Positions 11,640-27,100 of a stretch of DNA of 64,000 nt are shown piece by piece; within the stretch, counting starts at the first letter, position 1; each line of letters begins with the position of its first letter. Where the stretch lies: assembly GCA_948146395.1 (NCBI GenBank), contig OX411544.1:52205933-52269932 (forward strand), in the 5' to 3' direction. Source of the DNA: Fragum whitleyi (lineage: Eukaryota > Mollusca > Bivalvia > Cardiida > Cardiidae). The notes below the pieces were generated by a model. It was not told the DNA's origin. It saw only the letters and a list, made by a program, of their open reading frames with translations, and made no database searches. The translations under genes were made by a program, and so were the position numbers.

Positions 11640-14600
11640 GTAAGTTACGATGGACCAATGGTGCAAACAAGCCTAATGCTACAGTACGTAGAAAAAAAAA
11701 GAAAAGAAATGTAGAGAATACAGTCAATGTTGCTCGGGCTACCACGTCTTTTGATCGAATAATTTATATAATGCGACCGTTTTTGAAATCCCATTCTCAA
11801 AATCAGAATATCTTACAAAGTTGATAGTATTAACAGAGCTATGTAGAGTGGGTATTTTGGATTTCAATTCAGATCATTTCAACTATTCTAGGGTAAATCC
11901 TATGTTGTGGCTTCTCATTAAAATCGTCTTGATAAGACGATTCAAATGAGTACCCACAACATAGGGTTTCAATGAGAAATAAAGATTTTAGAATGCCATT
12001 ACCCCCTCTTATCTGTACCTTTGGACTACTGGTCTAGAAATTACCGTAAACTAATCCTATGTTGTTTTAAACTCAATGAAATCGTCTCTAAGAAACGATG
12101 CTGGTGAGTGTTTACATCGTAGGATTATTCAGAAATTTGCAATACTATACGTAAAAATTCAATCAAAATCATGTATATTATTTGTATTTGTACAAAAAGT
12201 GTCCTAAGTGACCTTTTTTTTTATAACGATCGCTTTCTGGTGGACCGGTAAATGTTCGCTTAATACAAGTTTTACAGTACATAAATAAGCTTGTGCGGGA
12301 CATTTCCAGCAATTCGAAAAACTTGCATGAGGTGCGAACGGGGAGCAAACTAGGTGGAAACAAAGCGCAATGCTAACGAACGTTACTTTGAGATCTTGAA
12401 TAACGTGGAAAGTGAATACTCTGGTTAGACTTTGCGGACGCACGAGCTGGCAGCACAGACTGACCAGGGGCCAATTTTACTAAATAACTTACGACAAAAT
12501 TTAATCGTAAGTCAAAATCACAAATCGTACCTGGTGTTTTCATTTTTTGTTAGATTCTACCTTGCAATATCTCGTTGGAATCGATTCCAATGAAATGATG
12601 CATGGCAGAATTCTATATTTAGTAATTACTGTAGAAGCAACTTTAATTTTTGACTTACGAAAAAAATGATCGTAAGATGTTTAGTAAAACAGGACCCAGG
12701 GTCTTTGCTGCACACACATTTGAAATTGTTGGAAATATCACGTATAGGCTCATTTAATTTATCCGTGATACGAAATTGAAAACATATTCTCACTTTAAAG
12801 GGTCATTCGAAAAGTTTTGAAATCGTGATTAATTCTAGATTATCCATTCCCACTCAAAATCAATTCGTGACCGACCTGACAAAAAATCCTAACCTCTGAC
12901 TGAAAATATAAGATTTTAAATACATTGTATAAGATTTTTATGTAATCCAATGTCAATTTTGATATTTTGCTTATAGACGAACGACCATTACGCCATGTTT
13001 ATTTGCCTATATTATTTGAACTTTATTGAATTCCGTTGATTCTACAACACCAAATTACCTGAAATTACGCAGTGTTTCAAAACAGTAATAATATTGATTT
13101 ATCAACGTCAAAAGTATTAATCGAATATATATGTAAGGTTTAGTCTTGTTTTTTGAAACATGTACTTTAAAGTTCTTTTCAAACGTTGACTTCGAGTTAT
13201 CAATTTCCTATTCATATCCGTTTAATTATTATTCTAATAATAATTACTATTATTGTTATCATTATAATTATTCCGGGGAAGTACCACAATCTTTAATTTT
13301 TAATCATTGAGACTTAAAAGCAAAAACGTACCTTCGACCCTGCCCTTCGTTCAAGATGTAAAAAAAATGTTTGCGTATACAGTAAAACTTGTGTTAAGCG
13401 ACCACTTAGGGGACCACCAAAAATCGGTCGTTTATGGGAATGGTCGCTTAGTACGAAATACCATGATAAAAGTGACAGTTTGTTTTGATAGCATTTATAG
13501 ATTGTCGGTCAATTCGTACTGAATCTTATGATGTTCGAACCCATTAGAATCGTCTTATTGAGACGATTATAATGGGTTCCAACAACATAATATTCAACAA
13601 TAACCATTTTTTCGTTAAGAATGTCCCCTTTTTCAGAGAATTTGCTTACGGTGAGGGGACTTTTTATGGTGGTCGCTTAATAGACGTGGTCGATCGATCA
13701 ATATCGACTGTGCCTTTAAAAATATTACCCCGTTGTGTAGAACTACGTTAATTCACGTAAAAAGCGGAATAATATTGCCGAAACGTTTGGTGAACACAGG
13801 GCTGATCAGTCTGCAAAGTATGACAAGGGACGAAACCTTTGGCTTTTTCCGGAGGGTCTTTTTTCGTGTGAAAGGTCATATGTATTATCAAGTGGGCCTT
13901 TAGCCAACACGATCTTGTCAATGAAAGCTTAAATTTCAAGACATTGTGGCGAATAGTTTGCTCTGGAAAGTACTTACGTACAAAATGAATATCATGGTGC
14001 TATATCGCTCACATTCGTCTCTTTAAAACCCATTTTCCTGTGAAATCAGATAGAAATTCCCGTTTTCAAAAGAGTTCATCCTTGTAGCATGAAAAACAGT
14101 CCGACCAAGTTTCATTAAGATATGGCCATATTTGAGGCCTTTAGAGTGTAAACAAGAAAATTGCCATTAAGGCCTTTTTTCCGTACAAACACATGGGATC
14201 TTCCCATAGGGCTCATCCTCGTGACCTGACAAACATTTTGACCAAGTTTCGTGAATATTGTGGCCCCTAGAGTGTAAACTAGAAAATTATCATTAAGGCT
14301 CCATTTTCTGTGATATCGCACATTTTCACGTCCCTGAGAGAGAGGTAGTTTAAACTCATTGGGGCCCTATTCTACGGCTTGGTGCACTGAGGTTGGTTAT
14401 TAAGTGTTTTGTCGAAAAACAATCCCGGCGACTGTGGGGCTCGAACAACGGACCTCCAGGTCACGGCTCGAGCGTCTTTACCACTAGGGCACCGAGGCAG
14501 TCTTTTTCCATTTTCAAAAGGGTTCATCCTTGTGATCTGACAAACATTCTGACCAAGTTTAATGAAGACCGGGTCATAACTGTGGCCTCTAGACTATATA

Positions 14601-17600
14601 CAAGAAAAATTTTCGTGGTCACATGGATCCTTCCCATTTTCAAAAGGGTTCATCCTTGTGACCCGACAAACATTCTGACCAAGTCTCAAGACGGGTTGGC
14701 CATAATTGTGGCCTAAAGAGTGTAAACACTTGATGTCGGACCACGGACGACAGACATTCAATGATCACAAAAATTAACATTAAGCACGTTGTGCTCAGGT
14801 GAGCTAAAAAACCAAAATAAAATCTGTTTACATTGCAGAATTCAAAAGCTCAATAACAAATTCACAAAACCTATTCGGTGGTAGACAAAAATCTCGAAAC
14901 TACAACTGAATACCTGAAAGCTGTAGTCATGAGACTTGGGTCGCTCAATGCTTATATTTTCTTCACACTTTCCTGTTTTACAAAATTTTGGACCTGTCCA
15001 AATTCAAAGGTTTTGCAGACGAAAATTTAAAGTAGATTTAATTTGAAAAATAAGCATTCAGTAGGGTAGAAAAGAGTGTGGAAAAGGAAGAAATTGCTTG
15101 TCAGAAGCACTTTCTTCTTTTTTCACAATGTTTTCTCAATCATAAAATCACAGGCACGTAAAAAGCAGGGATAAAACAGCAAAGGGTTAATTCGACTCTG
15201 GAGTAACCTATCTTGTATCAAGTTTCAAAGTTCAAGGCTGGTAAATAAATCTGGCGAGAGTAAAAGCCACTTGACTTTACAATACCAATATAAGAATACA
15301 ACGTCAGAGCTTTTGAAAAAATATTGACGGAAATATTTAATATCACATATATAGCGATACTAATTGGCAGACAACCCGAGCCATTTGAAATTATGACTTA
15401 TATATAATTCAGACTTGACCAAATCTTAATCATTCCTAGACGAAAACTGAAAAATTGAGCATGTGCGTGACATTTCCAACAATTTGAAACGTTCGCGAGG
15501 TGCAAGCCTTGAGAAAGTAACAACTTGTAAATATATATAAAGTAGCCTGATGGTCTACAGATACTTATTTATCTACTAAACGCATAGTGGAGACTCTGGA
15601 CAGACTATGCAGATGCACAGACTGGTCAGAGTCTTTGCTTTGCGCATATTTGAAATTGTTGGAAATCTCACGCACAGGCTCAAATGACATTCTAGACAAA
15701 TTTTGTTTCAAGCAAACAGAAAAGTTCTCGTTTTCCCAATTACCATAAACCATTGGTACAAAACGATGCATACTGTGTCTATTCTACTCTACCAAGAAAG
15801 AGTGATTTCAATAAAAATACATAGAAATGTCATATTTGCAAAAGACAAAAAAGTATATTTTCCTATAATCTTAAATTTTCATGATAAAAAACGATTTGTG
15901 ATTTGATAGTACAGTAAAACTTGCATTAAGCGACCATTTGCGGGACCACCAAAAGCGGTCGTTAAGGAAATGGTCGCTTTATACAAGTTTTGTTAACAAT
16001 AAGGAAACATAAGTTTTATTGAATATGTATGATTTTTAGAATTTCTCAATAATCCTGTGTTGTAAACACTCACCAGAATCGTCTCAATGAGACGATTCTA
16101 TTGAGTTTTAACAACAAAGAATTAATTTATGATAAATTTTAGACCAATGATATCTACTCTGTCAGATATTTTGAACTGAGAAGGGGGATTCTGAAAACGG
16201 TCGCAAAATAAAATTGGTCGCTTAATAGACGTGGTCGCTCGAGCAAACTTGTCTGTATTAGTATCGTCGCAATCTAAAAATAAAAAGAAGTCCGGCGCAG
16301 ACGAAAAAAAAAGTAAATAAATAAAACCACCAAAAAATCAACAACAAAAAACAACAACAAACTCGTAGTCTTCATCTTTTGAATAGACTATAGCCTTTGC
16401 CAACTAATTACAGAAAACTTTGACTAGAAAGTATAAGAATTTTGGAATGTATTTAAGTAAATATTGAGTGATATTATTTTACGATTGTCGATTTTTACAC
16501 CAGTTTTATAAGTGCCATATGTTTCCAATATTTTGTTTGTTCAGTAATGTCGACTTACGTTGCTATATCATAGTTGTATTGACAGAATAGGATTACAATA
16601 GGAAAGGTTCGACTTTATTAATCTAATTTAACATGCAATTTATTATTAGATATTAGATAAACCTGTCAGCTTATTTTTTTTTCGCTCCCTAATAAAAAAT
16701 CAGACTCCACTAATAAGCTACTTTTGAAATTGATATTCAACAAACACGAACCGTTTCATCAAATATGTATATGTCACAAGGTATCAATGAGCATTTCTGA
16801 AATTAAGTTCTAAAGCCATTTACACATAAGCCTATGTAAAATTGACCGCAGTCTGGTGGTGTTAGACGGTCTTTAAAAAATATAAGGCCACGCTTTAAGT
16901 AGGAAAATTCGAAATAAGAGAAACATTTAAACTTTCCTTTTATTATCTCGATTGCATATAAATAAATGTTTATAAAGTCCTAACAGAAATTTTGCGGAGA
17001 GAGAGGGGGCAGACAGACAGACAGACAGAATGGTTCGCTAAAATGGCTCATAGTTAGTAACATTCGATTCTTGTCGTTTGATTTCTTTCTTAATATTGTT
17101 TTGTTTTAATTCGAAACCCCTACCCATATATTTATAAATTTGCGTACTAGTATTTATGCAAGGTTGTTAGACTTATTTTCATAATGTTCTCTTTATTTTC
17201 TTAAAATATGAGAGATTTCACATAATTTAAAAGAATATCTGATATCTATGAATGATTTTTCGTAAGTTAAATGTGTATGTCCGGATCTATATATTTAGTG
17301 TGAGCGTATGTGTGTGTGTGCTTTGCAATGCTATCTAAAAAGAGTGTGAGTTATTCGTGCGCGCGTGTTTGACGAGTATGTGTGTGATTCATTACATGTT
17401 ATTTTGTTATTCGAAGGCCTTATTGTAAATAAGCTAATCATTATGCTGTTTGATTTATGTGTATGATGATGTCTTAATAAGTTACCTTCGTTAAATAAAG
17501 ATTTTATTATTATTATTATTATTATAATCTATGGCAGGTTAATGTGACTTCAGCATTTTATATATGGATAACAATGATCTCTGATATACCTATACAAAGT

Positions 17601-20600
17601 GTATTTAAAAATGCAAATCATTTCTATGAAACGTTAATGATATTTTAAGTAATCAATTGAGTTTCATTCAAAGATCAGAATTTCGATGTTTTTGATAAAA
17701 GGTTTTGCGAAAGAGGCTAGGGTAGGGGTTCTTTATTTCATCATAGAGCAAACGCAGAGTGTAATATTCACAGGTCTCGGGCGAGTTTACTTGCTAAAAA
17801 TTAACGTTGATGAAATTTTAGAAAGTATCTTTCTGGAAAGTAAACATTGTAGAAAATGAAGACGTTGTTTCGGCTTCAATGATTTCAAAAACCCTTTTCT
17901 TGGAATACCTAAAAAACGTGAATGCGTAGGAATGTATTTTAGTTTGCAAAAGAGTAAAAAAAAAATCAGGATTCTCCAAGAGCTATTTGACAATTTCCTG
18001 ACGTTATACGTAACTTCTAATTGGTGATATTGAATTATTACTGTGATATCACTGAGGAAAAACACTAACATATAGACAAAAAGAATATCAATAAAGAGAC
18101 GAAGAGAGTATCTGTTTATTTCACCGAGTTATCAAACTAAATACCCAATCACACTGTATGAATACGCGAAGCGGATTCATGCAATATTGTGATTAGGGGT
18201 TTACTTTCATACCTCTTTGAAACCTACAAATATTATCTTCATATCTAATGATTTAGTGTAATGAAGCAAAAATCATAAAGACTTGTAAATTAAGAAACTG
18301 AGAAAATACGGGCTAAGAAAATCAAACTATGAGGCATGTTCTAGAAATTCCTAGACTTTTTTTATATCAAGAAAGTCCACGAACTTCCGAAACACCCCTC
18401 GTATAAATGAGCTGTCAGGTGAAAAGGGACTATCTGGGTAACGTATAAAAAGTATCCACCTAAATTTCTAAAATAAAACCTTAAGTTGACTTCGAAAGTA
18501 AATGGAGTTCCTAGATCGTGGAAAAGGATATTGGATGATAATTTGATTTTAGTAGTGTCCATCAACATTTGTGCGTTCTGATTGGCTGAAAAGTTGAGTA
18601 TGAGTATGCAGCTGTTTTTGTTTGCTTCCACAAAAGTCCCATAAGAATTGTACATTCATACGACATAAAATCGAATAAGGTATTCGGGAAAATTTCAAAC
18701 ATATTTCATATCGATTTTATTGGATAAATAGAATGATTATTGCCAAAATTTTGTTCGAATAAAAGATTATATACAATTATGTAGTAATAGACCGAAGGCC
18801 AAACATTAAAAAGACCATTACCGTGACAGACAGTATTCAATGATAAAGAGTATAGAGACAAGAATAGAATAATAAATGAGATATGTGATACGAGTTACTG
18901 TCCCTAGATAAGTTTGTTTGTTTGGGTTTAACGCCGCTTTCAAAAAATTTTCAGTTATCTCGCAGAGGCTGGAGCACCTAACAATGGATTCCTGGTATTT
19001 CTTACGCCATTACTACCCTTAAATCTTTTCATTGCCTCCAGCTGTTATCCAACATAGGTCTACGATCGTAAACCCATTGATTGCCGGGAGACAAATGGTC
19101 GGAAAGGATGAGTGCCGCCGTCGGGGATTGAGCCCGTGACCCCTAGATAAGATGGATTGATATTACACCAGAAAACAGCCTTGCGTTGAGGATGACAAAA
19201 CGGTGCAAAATGTGTGACAATTATATCCCGCTTTACAAGCAAGTGCACGTGCAAAGCCGGGTATAATTTGAAAACAGTTTGCACCGTTTTGTCCTCAAGA
19301 CCGCAGAGCCGGCTAACGTTTCATTCGACTTGTCTTCCAAAAACAGATTATCCCAATTAAAAGATCCCGGATAAAAGTCAGACCTAATTGGTTATACGAG
19401 GTTGGAAAGTTACGTAGACTTGCGTTACAGAATTTTTTATTTCGCAGACTTTGAAAATAAAACTACACTGTTATTAAATTGCGGCATTTTTCTTTTTGTC
19501 GTATAAATTTGGATGAAATCCAACTAGTTGGTCACCTGTAGCAACCATACTGAAACATGTAGTCATTTGGTACCGGCGCACGGTAACGACGTCAATATGA
19601 CGCTACAGTATTGATAACTTCCGTTGAAAGCTAGTACTTTTCAAAATAGCCTACTCAACTCAACAATAAACACAATTTCTGTATCCCCTATCCATTGGAT
19701 AAGCACTATTTTCATATCCATCTGATCCAAAATGATGAACTTGAATGTATTAGTGTCTTTAAGATACTGAATTAATATTGATCTGTCACGATTACAGATC
19801 AAACGTCGAGGAGACGTTTTCTTTTCTCCGTGTGTCATCCTCCAGAAACGCTCTCCATTCTAAAACAAACCTCTTAAGCCATTTAAAAAGAAGGTGTATG
19901 CTTACATTTGAAGACCTTTTAGTATATTTTATCATTTTAACATCTCGATTAGGTTTTCCATCGGCATAGTAGAACTTTATTATTGCCCGGTTGTTTATGG
20001 CTGCACCGGTGCTTAAATTAAAAAAAACATCCAAACAGATTACGCCAACACATAAATATGCGAAGTTTGGTCCAAATTTAGGGGACAGTTACGGGTAATG
20101 GCACAAGGAAGTAACATTACAAAATGTGTTGTGCCGGTAGAACCTACCCAGGAATATCAAATGTTGGACTTTTTACATCATAGTCATATCAGGCCCTTGA
20201 AAATTTAGTATTATGTCAACATTAAATGGTTAAGACGTGTACAAGATTTTATTTATTTCCGTCGGAAAATCGAAAGTTATAGTAAATGTCCACGTATTTT
20301 TTATCCACCCTCGTGTATGAACCCATGCGTGACATATCCAATTTCGAAAGTGCGCCAAGCAAAGACATTGGAAAGTCTGTGCAGTTGCAAAGACTGATCA
20401 GTGTCTTCACATGCGTTATGTAGATAGATAAGGTCTCAGAGTGTCTTTGGACAGTTAGGGAATCTTCTAATTTCACAAAGTAATTGTCTATTCTTCTCAA
20501 TATCGATCCTTCACGTATACATGTTTGTTTAAACCTATTAATTTTACATCGATTCGAAAACAAGTTCTTACAACTTATATTAATCCCTCTCGATTCTTCT

Positions 20601-21052
20601 TCCTGCTAAATTCACTAGTACTCACGCTGAATGTGTGGGTCAATGAAATAAGCAGGATCATTAGTCGCTCGCGGAAATCGACCTCAGGTCAAGAGGCCGA
20701 CGCCCTACCTCTTGACCACGTACACATGTATGTGAAGTTGTTTGGAATGTTGAGGACAGGCTCATCTGTCTGTTTTGCAAACGAATTAACTGCATTTTTA
20801 TGCAAGATATTCTTGGGGAACTCGCCTATGTAGAAATAGTTCTGAATTGTGACTCGACAGCCCGGGCAACTACGTCATCAGTATGATCAGGATTAAACGA
20901 AGGAATCTGAAAAGGCGTGTGCAAAACAATCAATCTAGTGAAATTTGCTTCAATTCAGCTCTTCAATTTCAGCGAAGAAGATGATTAGAGTAAAATTACG
21001 GACGCAAATCGGACAAAATACGGGGACAACAGTTATAATAATAATACAATTT

Positions 21053-21129
<77 letters not shown>

Positions 21130-24100
21130 TATAATAATTATAATAATAAAATCTTTATTAAATGAAGGTATCATATTAAGAAATTATTCAAAATACCAAT
21201 TTCTTATTTTCAATATGGCCTTCAAACAACATCAATTCTCCGCGAGCAAGCATACATACATACATAATCCAAGTATGTACAAAATGGAATACCATTTAAG
21301 GTATTGGAACCATAACGGCTCTGCAATATCCCGGAAGTCACGACTAGACTGTGTCCAGTGGGGCTAAAAATCACACGAGGAAGGTCAACAAACAAAAAGT
21401 TCTATGTCACTTAAGGTGCTTTTATGATATAACCGGTCTTAGTTTTTCACAAATCCAAGTTCTGTGCTCTTAACGTCATTTTCCCCTTTATGTTTATTTC
21501 TACAACAAGGTGACTAGGTCCATGTAATGTTAATATAACAATATTTTTACTGCTTGAATGTTATAACCAAAGAATGCAAATTGATGTTTGTTTCATTGCA
21601 AACCTTTTGTAAGTGCCTATATTTTATAGGCACTTTCAAAAGTCTTGCCCTGACCCATCGAAATGGAATGTGCATTTTTGCATGAAAGTAATTATCTTAT
21701 CAATGCGATTTTTTGACAATGAGAAAGAAGGAAAGCTGGAGTGTGAAGAAAGAACAATAAGTTGTTGAACACTGAATAAGAACTTTTGACCATTTATGGC
21801 GATAAGCAATGAGATCTAGTTTCTTATCACCGCCCTCATTGCTTTAATTCTGAAATGTGAGAAGCAAAAGAACCTCATGAAGATTTCTTAATAATCAGAA
21901 AAACAAGTAACACCTCTTTTTTTTATAATACATATAAATTTGCCTATTTTCTGAAAAATATTAAAGAAATCAAGCTGCCTTTTAAAGATTTCGTTCCATG
22001 GCATTTATCACAGTAACATTATTTCAAGTTCGGTGGAGAAAGGGTTACGTAGACTTTATGTTGCCTCTATGCAACGTTGACCTACGATACTTCGAAGTCA
22101 GTTTGATTCGTGCACTTGGATCTTAAGCCATGGAAAACAAGTAATTTTTCATGATTTGAGCATCTTCTTGCTTAGTATTCTCATTCAGGGATTCCCGTTA
22201 AGGGCTAATATACTTCATTTAGTATATTTAAGTCAAATCGTATCATTTATGTTCCTAAACTGACAGGACAAAAACAGCATGCACTAGATCTATCGATGCG
22301 GTGGAATAAAACATATAATACAAGATAAAAAAAAAAACATTAATACAAATAATTTGCGTTGACGAATGTGTTTTGGTAAATAGACAAGTTCTTTTTAAAA
22401 ACCAACTTCAAAAGGCTACTATCTGTGAGACAAGTGGGTATACTATGATAGTATGACATATGAATATAATTATATACTGGTTATTATGTAGGCACAAGTT
22501 ATACTAAATTTTGATTTGTTTTTTGTTTAGAGATTAAGGAAATATAACTCTTTTTATTTCTTCTTTTTCGTTAAGTTATGAGACAAACATGATTACTGTA
22601 CAGATTCATGAAAAGTGCGACTAGAGATTTAGCTTCATTTCTCTATGAAATCGGGAATTTTTCACCACAAGGCAAGCATTGTAATTCATTTTAGGCGGGT
22701 TTTAATGAACTACATTTGTGCCTTAGTAGAGCTGAAGCGTTCATGCGTACATAAGATTTCTTTCCTCGAGGTAAGAAACATAATCCTGCTAATTCAAAAT
22801 TCATGAAAGAAACTTCCATTGAATTAGATCTACTTAGATTTAAGAAATGGAAGTTCTTGTTTTTCTCGTCAATGGGCGTATTTGAAATATGACCATGTAT
22901 ACAATGTATATAACATATGACTTTTCAGTGGCCAGTTTGGAAGGCAGACTCAACGACGTCGTAAATTCGGTGTACAAATTCGAACAGAAGACAGGGTCAG
23001 GGATTATCTATTGGGTCTTCCCGAACATCCTGGCCCTTCCGCTGACTCTTCTGAATCCATAGGAGTAGTAACTGCATCAGTAAAGTCCGACAGATCACCG
23101 TGTCCAAGCGTAGGTTTCTCAAATAATCCGGAGAGAGGCAGACATGAACACCGAGGTAGACGAAGATCGCTTAACCTCGACGATATCTCGCCATTAAATC
23201 AGAATAGACGCCGACTGAAAACCACAGAAAAGCAAACGCTCTGGAGACCGAACGATGCACTAGCCGATACAATAAAATACGATCGTGATTTTGCAGATAT
23301 TTCAAACGAAATCATTGACAAATCTGTAAGAGCAGACCATAAGTTATCAGACAGTAAACTACCGAGTGTTCACAAAAGCCAAACCGACGATAAAGAGGTA
23401 GCAACTGAAAGTGAATTAGACAGAAAGTACAAAAAGGATGTGCATAATGTGTTACAAAGGATAGATTCTTTCAGTATTGAACCATTCTTTTCTAAATGGA
23501 AAATAAGTGGATTTAAACATAATAAGGTAGGTAACATGCGTGTGGAAGTACAGCCCTGCGTTCAGGATGAAAACGTTAGCGAAGCGCTTTCGAAATGATA
23601 CCTCGCTTTGCACGAATCGTAATTTCAATTTGAAAATGTGACAGTCTTTTGATATACCAACTACGATAATGATTTTTTTTCTAAGAATTTCACTATTGTG
23701 ACGCGCATGTTGTAACAATCAGCATCGGGTCTCTACGCGTTGGAAATATGAGCCCGTGCTCCAACAACTTTGCATGTTTGAAAGGGGAAAACATTAAAAA
23801 GTCGAGAAAGCTATGTCGACTCAAAAGAAGATTGAATGACTGTCTTGAAATACTTTGAGACCTTATCTCTCTTTAAAAGTGCATGGTGAAGACTTTGGTA
23901 AGACTGTGCGGATGCACAGGCTTGCCAGATTCTTCGCTTGGCGCACATTTGAAATTGTTGGTAATGTCACGCACAGGCTCATATCATTCTTGAAACGTGT
24001 CTTTTAAAAGAGTATCATCATATAAACTAAATATATATATTTTCATTTAACGGGTTACGCATAGAATCACTTAGTTGTGACAGTTCATGAATTTTTTCTT

Positions 24101-27100
24101 TGTAAAAGATATTTAAGTTCTATAAATGTCTCTCGCTCAAGGTTTCGCACGAATTTGCAGGTCTTGATAAGAAGCACAACCACTATGGGGGATCAAACAG
24201 AAACGAAAGAAGTGACTCCAGAATTTGTACATTATATAAAGGAGAGAGACGCAGCGAGGGACGAGGCAAAGAAAGCTCTGGAAGAACTAAGAGAGACTCA
24301 GTGTAGATTGTACGATGCTATGCAAGAAATAGAACGCCTGGAAAAGGTATAAACCGTTAGATGTAGTATTTTTCACAGCATTTTAGACCAAACAAACTAT
24401 TTCTTATATCCAATTCTAAGAATACCGAGACTTTAAAGGTTTAGGGCTGAGCAGTATAAAGTCGTAAGGAGATCTATTCGTTTTTTGAAATTTTCAGTCG
24501 CCTACCAACGAAAGTGATTATCATGAAAATATGTATATTAGAATTACATTTCACGGCTTAAATGAATTGTTGATTCTTAGCTTGGCAAAAATTTCATGGA
24601 TTGACTATCGGAATCGGGTATTTTTACTATATAACTGAAAATTTCAGTTATCCTATAAAATTACTGATTTTTGACATATTACAATAACATATTTTTACGT
24701 ACAATACATCTAAAACTACAACAATTGTGATGGAAAACATGAATTAAGAAACAAAAAATGTAAGGAAATATTCCCAAAGTATGTGAAAAATACTTTTTAC
24801 TGAAAGAAAAACCTTTGAATGAAAGCAAGTTACACAATTGCAAGTATTTTTCAAGGTGTTGGAAATCAACTTGAGAATTCTCCGAAAGAATTGTATTAAG
24901 AAGAGAGAGCAAAATATTCTGACATACCATAATCTGTATAAAGATTTTGCATTCATCATTTGGGAACATTGATCAAAGGAAAAATATTACTCTATCAATA
25001 CTATACAACCACTTTCAAGTACTTTTAAATAGTTTGTTGATAGCAAATATCACAAAGATATTTTCAAACATTCTTCAAATAAGTGACAGTAAATAATAGT
25101 AAACTTTTAAGTACCATAATATCGTCATTGGTCGACCAAAACCTCATAACTACAGTTTGAATAAAGCTGTAGCTACGAGGTTCTGATCAGCAACCGACGA
25201 TGTAACCCTTGCAGGAAAATATACTTATAGGCCTAATACAAATCTCCCACCCAGCTTAATCCTAGGCGACTTAGTATAAGACCAGGCAAACCACAATTAA
25301 AGTTTAAATTTTCAAATGAATGGATATCGACGATGGATCAGTGCCAAACAGTTGTAACTGCATATAAATGTAAAGGCAGCTACAACTGTTTCGTCTAGAG
25401 CCACCGATATAAAAATCACATCAAAACCCAAATCAATTGATGGTGGTTGTTATAAGGTCCTTCTTTCATAGGTTACAGCATGTCGATTACTCTGCGAGAA
25501 ACAGTTGTAATTGCATGTAAACATATGGGCAGTTCCTACTGAGCCACCAATTTTTAAGTAATGACTATCATTTTTAGAAATCCAAGAGCACCAAGAAACC
25601 TCCACCAAAGAAGAAACCTGCAAACAACACTCAGAGCAATGGACTGAAGATACCCAGCGCGGCCAGTGGGTCCAGCAGTGGTGTCAGCTCAGCTCGAACC
25701 AGCACCGTGAATTCCGTGCGCACTGGCACAGACGGCGTCTACCATCCGCCTGTTGAGGGCATTGAACCAGACGTGGATACGTGTGAATATTATTGGGTAC
25801 GTCAATTAGTGGAAATGATGGTCTACCAATTCGTCATTTGGCATCCGGAAATTCTAGCTGTAGTTACGAGGTTTTTGTCGCCAATTGAAGAATTGATCAT
25901 TGTACAGTTTTGACCTATCGGCAACGCAAAATTTACAGTTTGATCTTGATCAGCTAGCGCAGACCGTTCAGTGTAAGCATTTTTTCTCTTTCACAATATT
26001 TTTTTCAAAATCGATAAGATCCATTCTATCTTACTACATTTTCATTTCAGAAAATTAATATCTGATTTACTACTGATGGATTTTGTCACTTTTTCAAAGC
26101 TTTGAATTACTGAAAGCCATGGTAATCTTTTTTACATGAAGGGTTACTATTATTTCTAACAAATCGCCGCCCGATCCGATCTAACTCCTTCACTCAGCGT
26201 TCATTTCATTCATTCCACACACCCACTCAAATCGATCAAAAACGCTCCAAAATCATTTGATAACATTTCGAAATTGTTCGAAACAATACACACTCTATTT
26301 AAATCGATCAAATTATTCGTCGATTTTATTGGCTGGTGTGGATTTTAAGGTGTCTGCTTGGTTCAAGAAGACACATAAACAGAAAATTGAGTATATTTCA
26401 TTAAGGAAGGTAATAAATATCGCTAATTTTTCATCTTGAACAAAATTAGCGATATTGGATTGCCTCCCTATAATTTCAATCAAAACTCGCTCCACAAACT
26501 CATTCAATTTCTTTCAAAAATCATTCATCTTGTCAATTTCACGATGTTCTAAACAGAAGTACATGTAGTATATACTTATGTGAAATTCTAGTCCCGTTTT
26601 AAAATGAAGATTTACAGACTTGTATTCTAGAGAAACTAGAGTGTGGTTGATTTAAAGAGTGAAATTGTTGAGAACTTTCTCCTTTATTGCTGTCACTATG
26701 ATCGAGGTATCTTTTTCGTTCAGGTTTAAAATAAGTTTTAAATTTGTACATGTACTTCTTTACGTTCATCCGATTGGCGGAAAAATCTCAAAGTACTTCA
26801 AAAATATTCTTTGTTTCGACTTGATGCAGAGTAAGCTGAGTACATTTGTATTTTAATTAGACAAAATAAGGGTCGGGCCTGCCTCAGGAAACAATTTAGG
26901 AATAATTCGCTATTTCGATTTTTCCTTTTTTCTAAAAAAACAAACAAAATCTTGAATTATTCTTTATCTAAAGTTTGCTTGATTCCGGAATACTAGCATT
27001 GGTTGTCTTTTGGTAGATCAAATGATAAATATCAATATTTTTTCCCATTCTAGAAACTTGGAGAAATGTTCCCTACTTTGCCTATGTTTTATGTGTTGGA

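Larger units (their letters stand above)
11640..22928 (+). other. Intron 1 of EF-hand gene 2 (11.3 kb), repeat-filled
   Basis: Holds MITEs (11850, 12288, 13378, 15457, 15911, 19189), a repeat block with a tRNA-like piece (14000-14815), LINE-type 3' tails (17481 and 21139), a SINE (18913) and a long AAT microsatellite. No convincing exon of another gene was seen on either strand. Confidence 0.6.

Noticed and set aside
11612..11824. Plus-strand frame RTSKLRWTNGANKPNATVRR
   Set aside because: It is a different frame across the end of EF-hand gene 2 exon 1 and runs through its strong donor at 11640.
20945..21367. Open frame with a long poly-Ile run
   Set aside because: It is a translation of the AAT microsatellite; no coding support on either strand. 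The same applies to the Ile-rich frame at 1000-1254.
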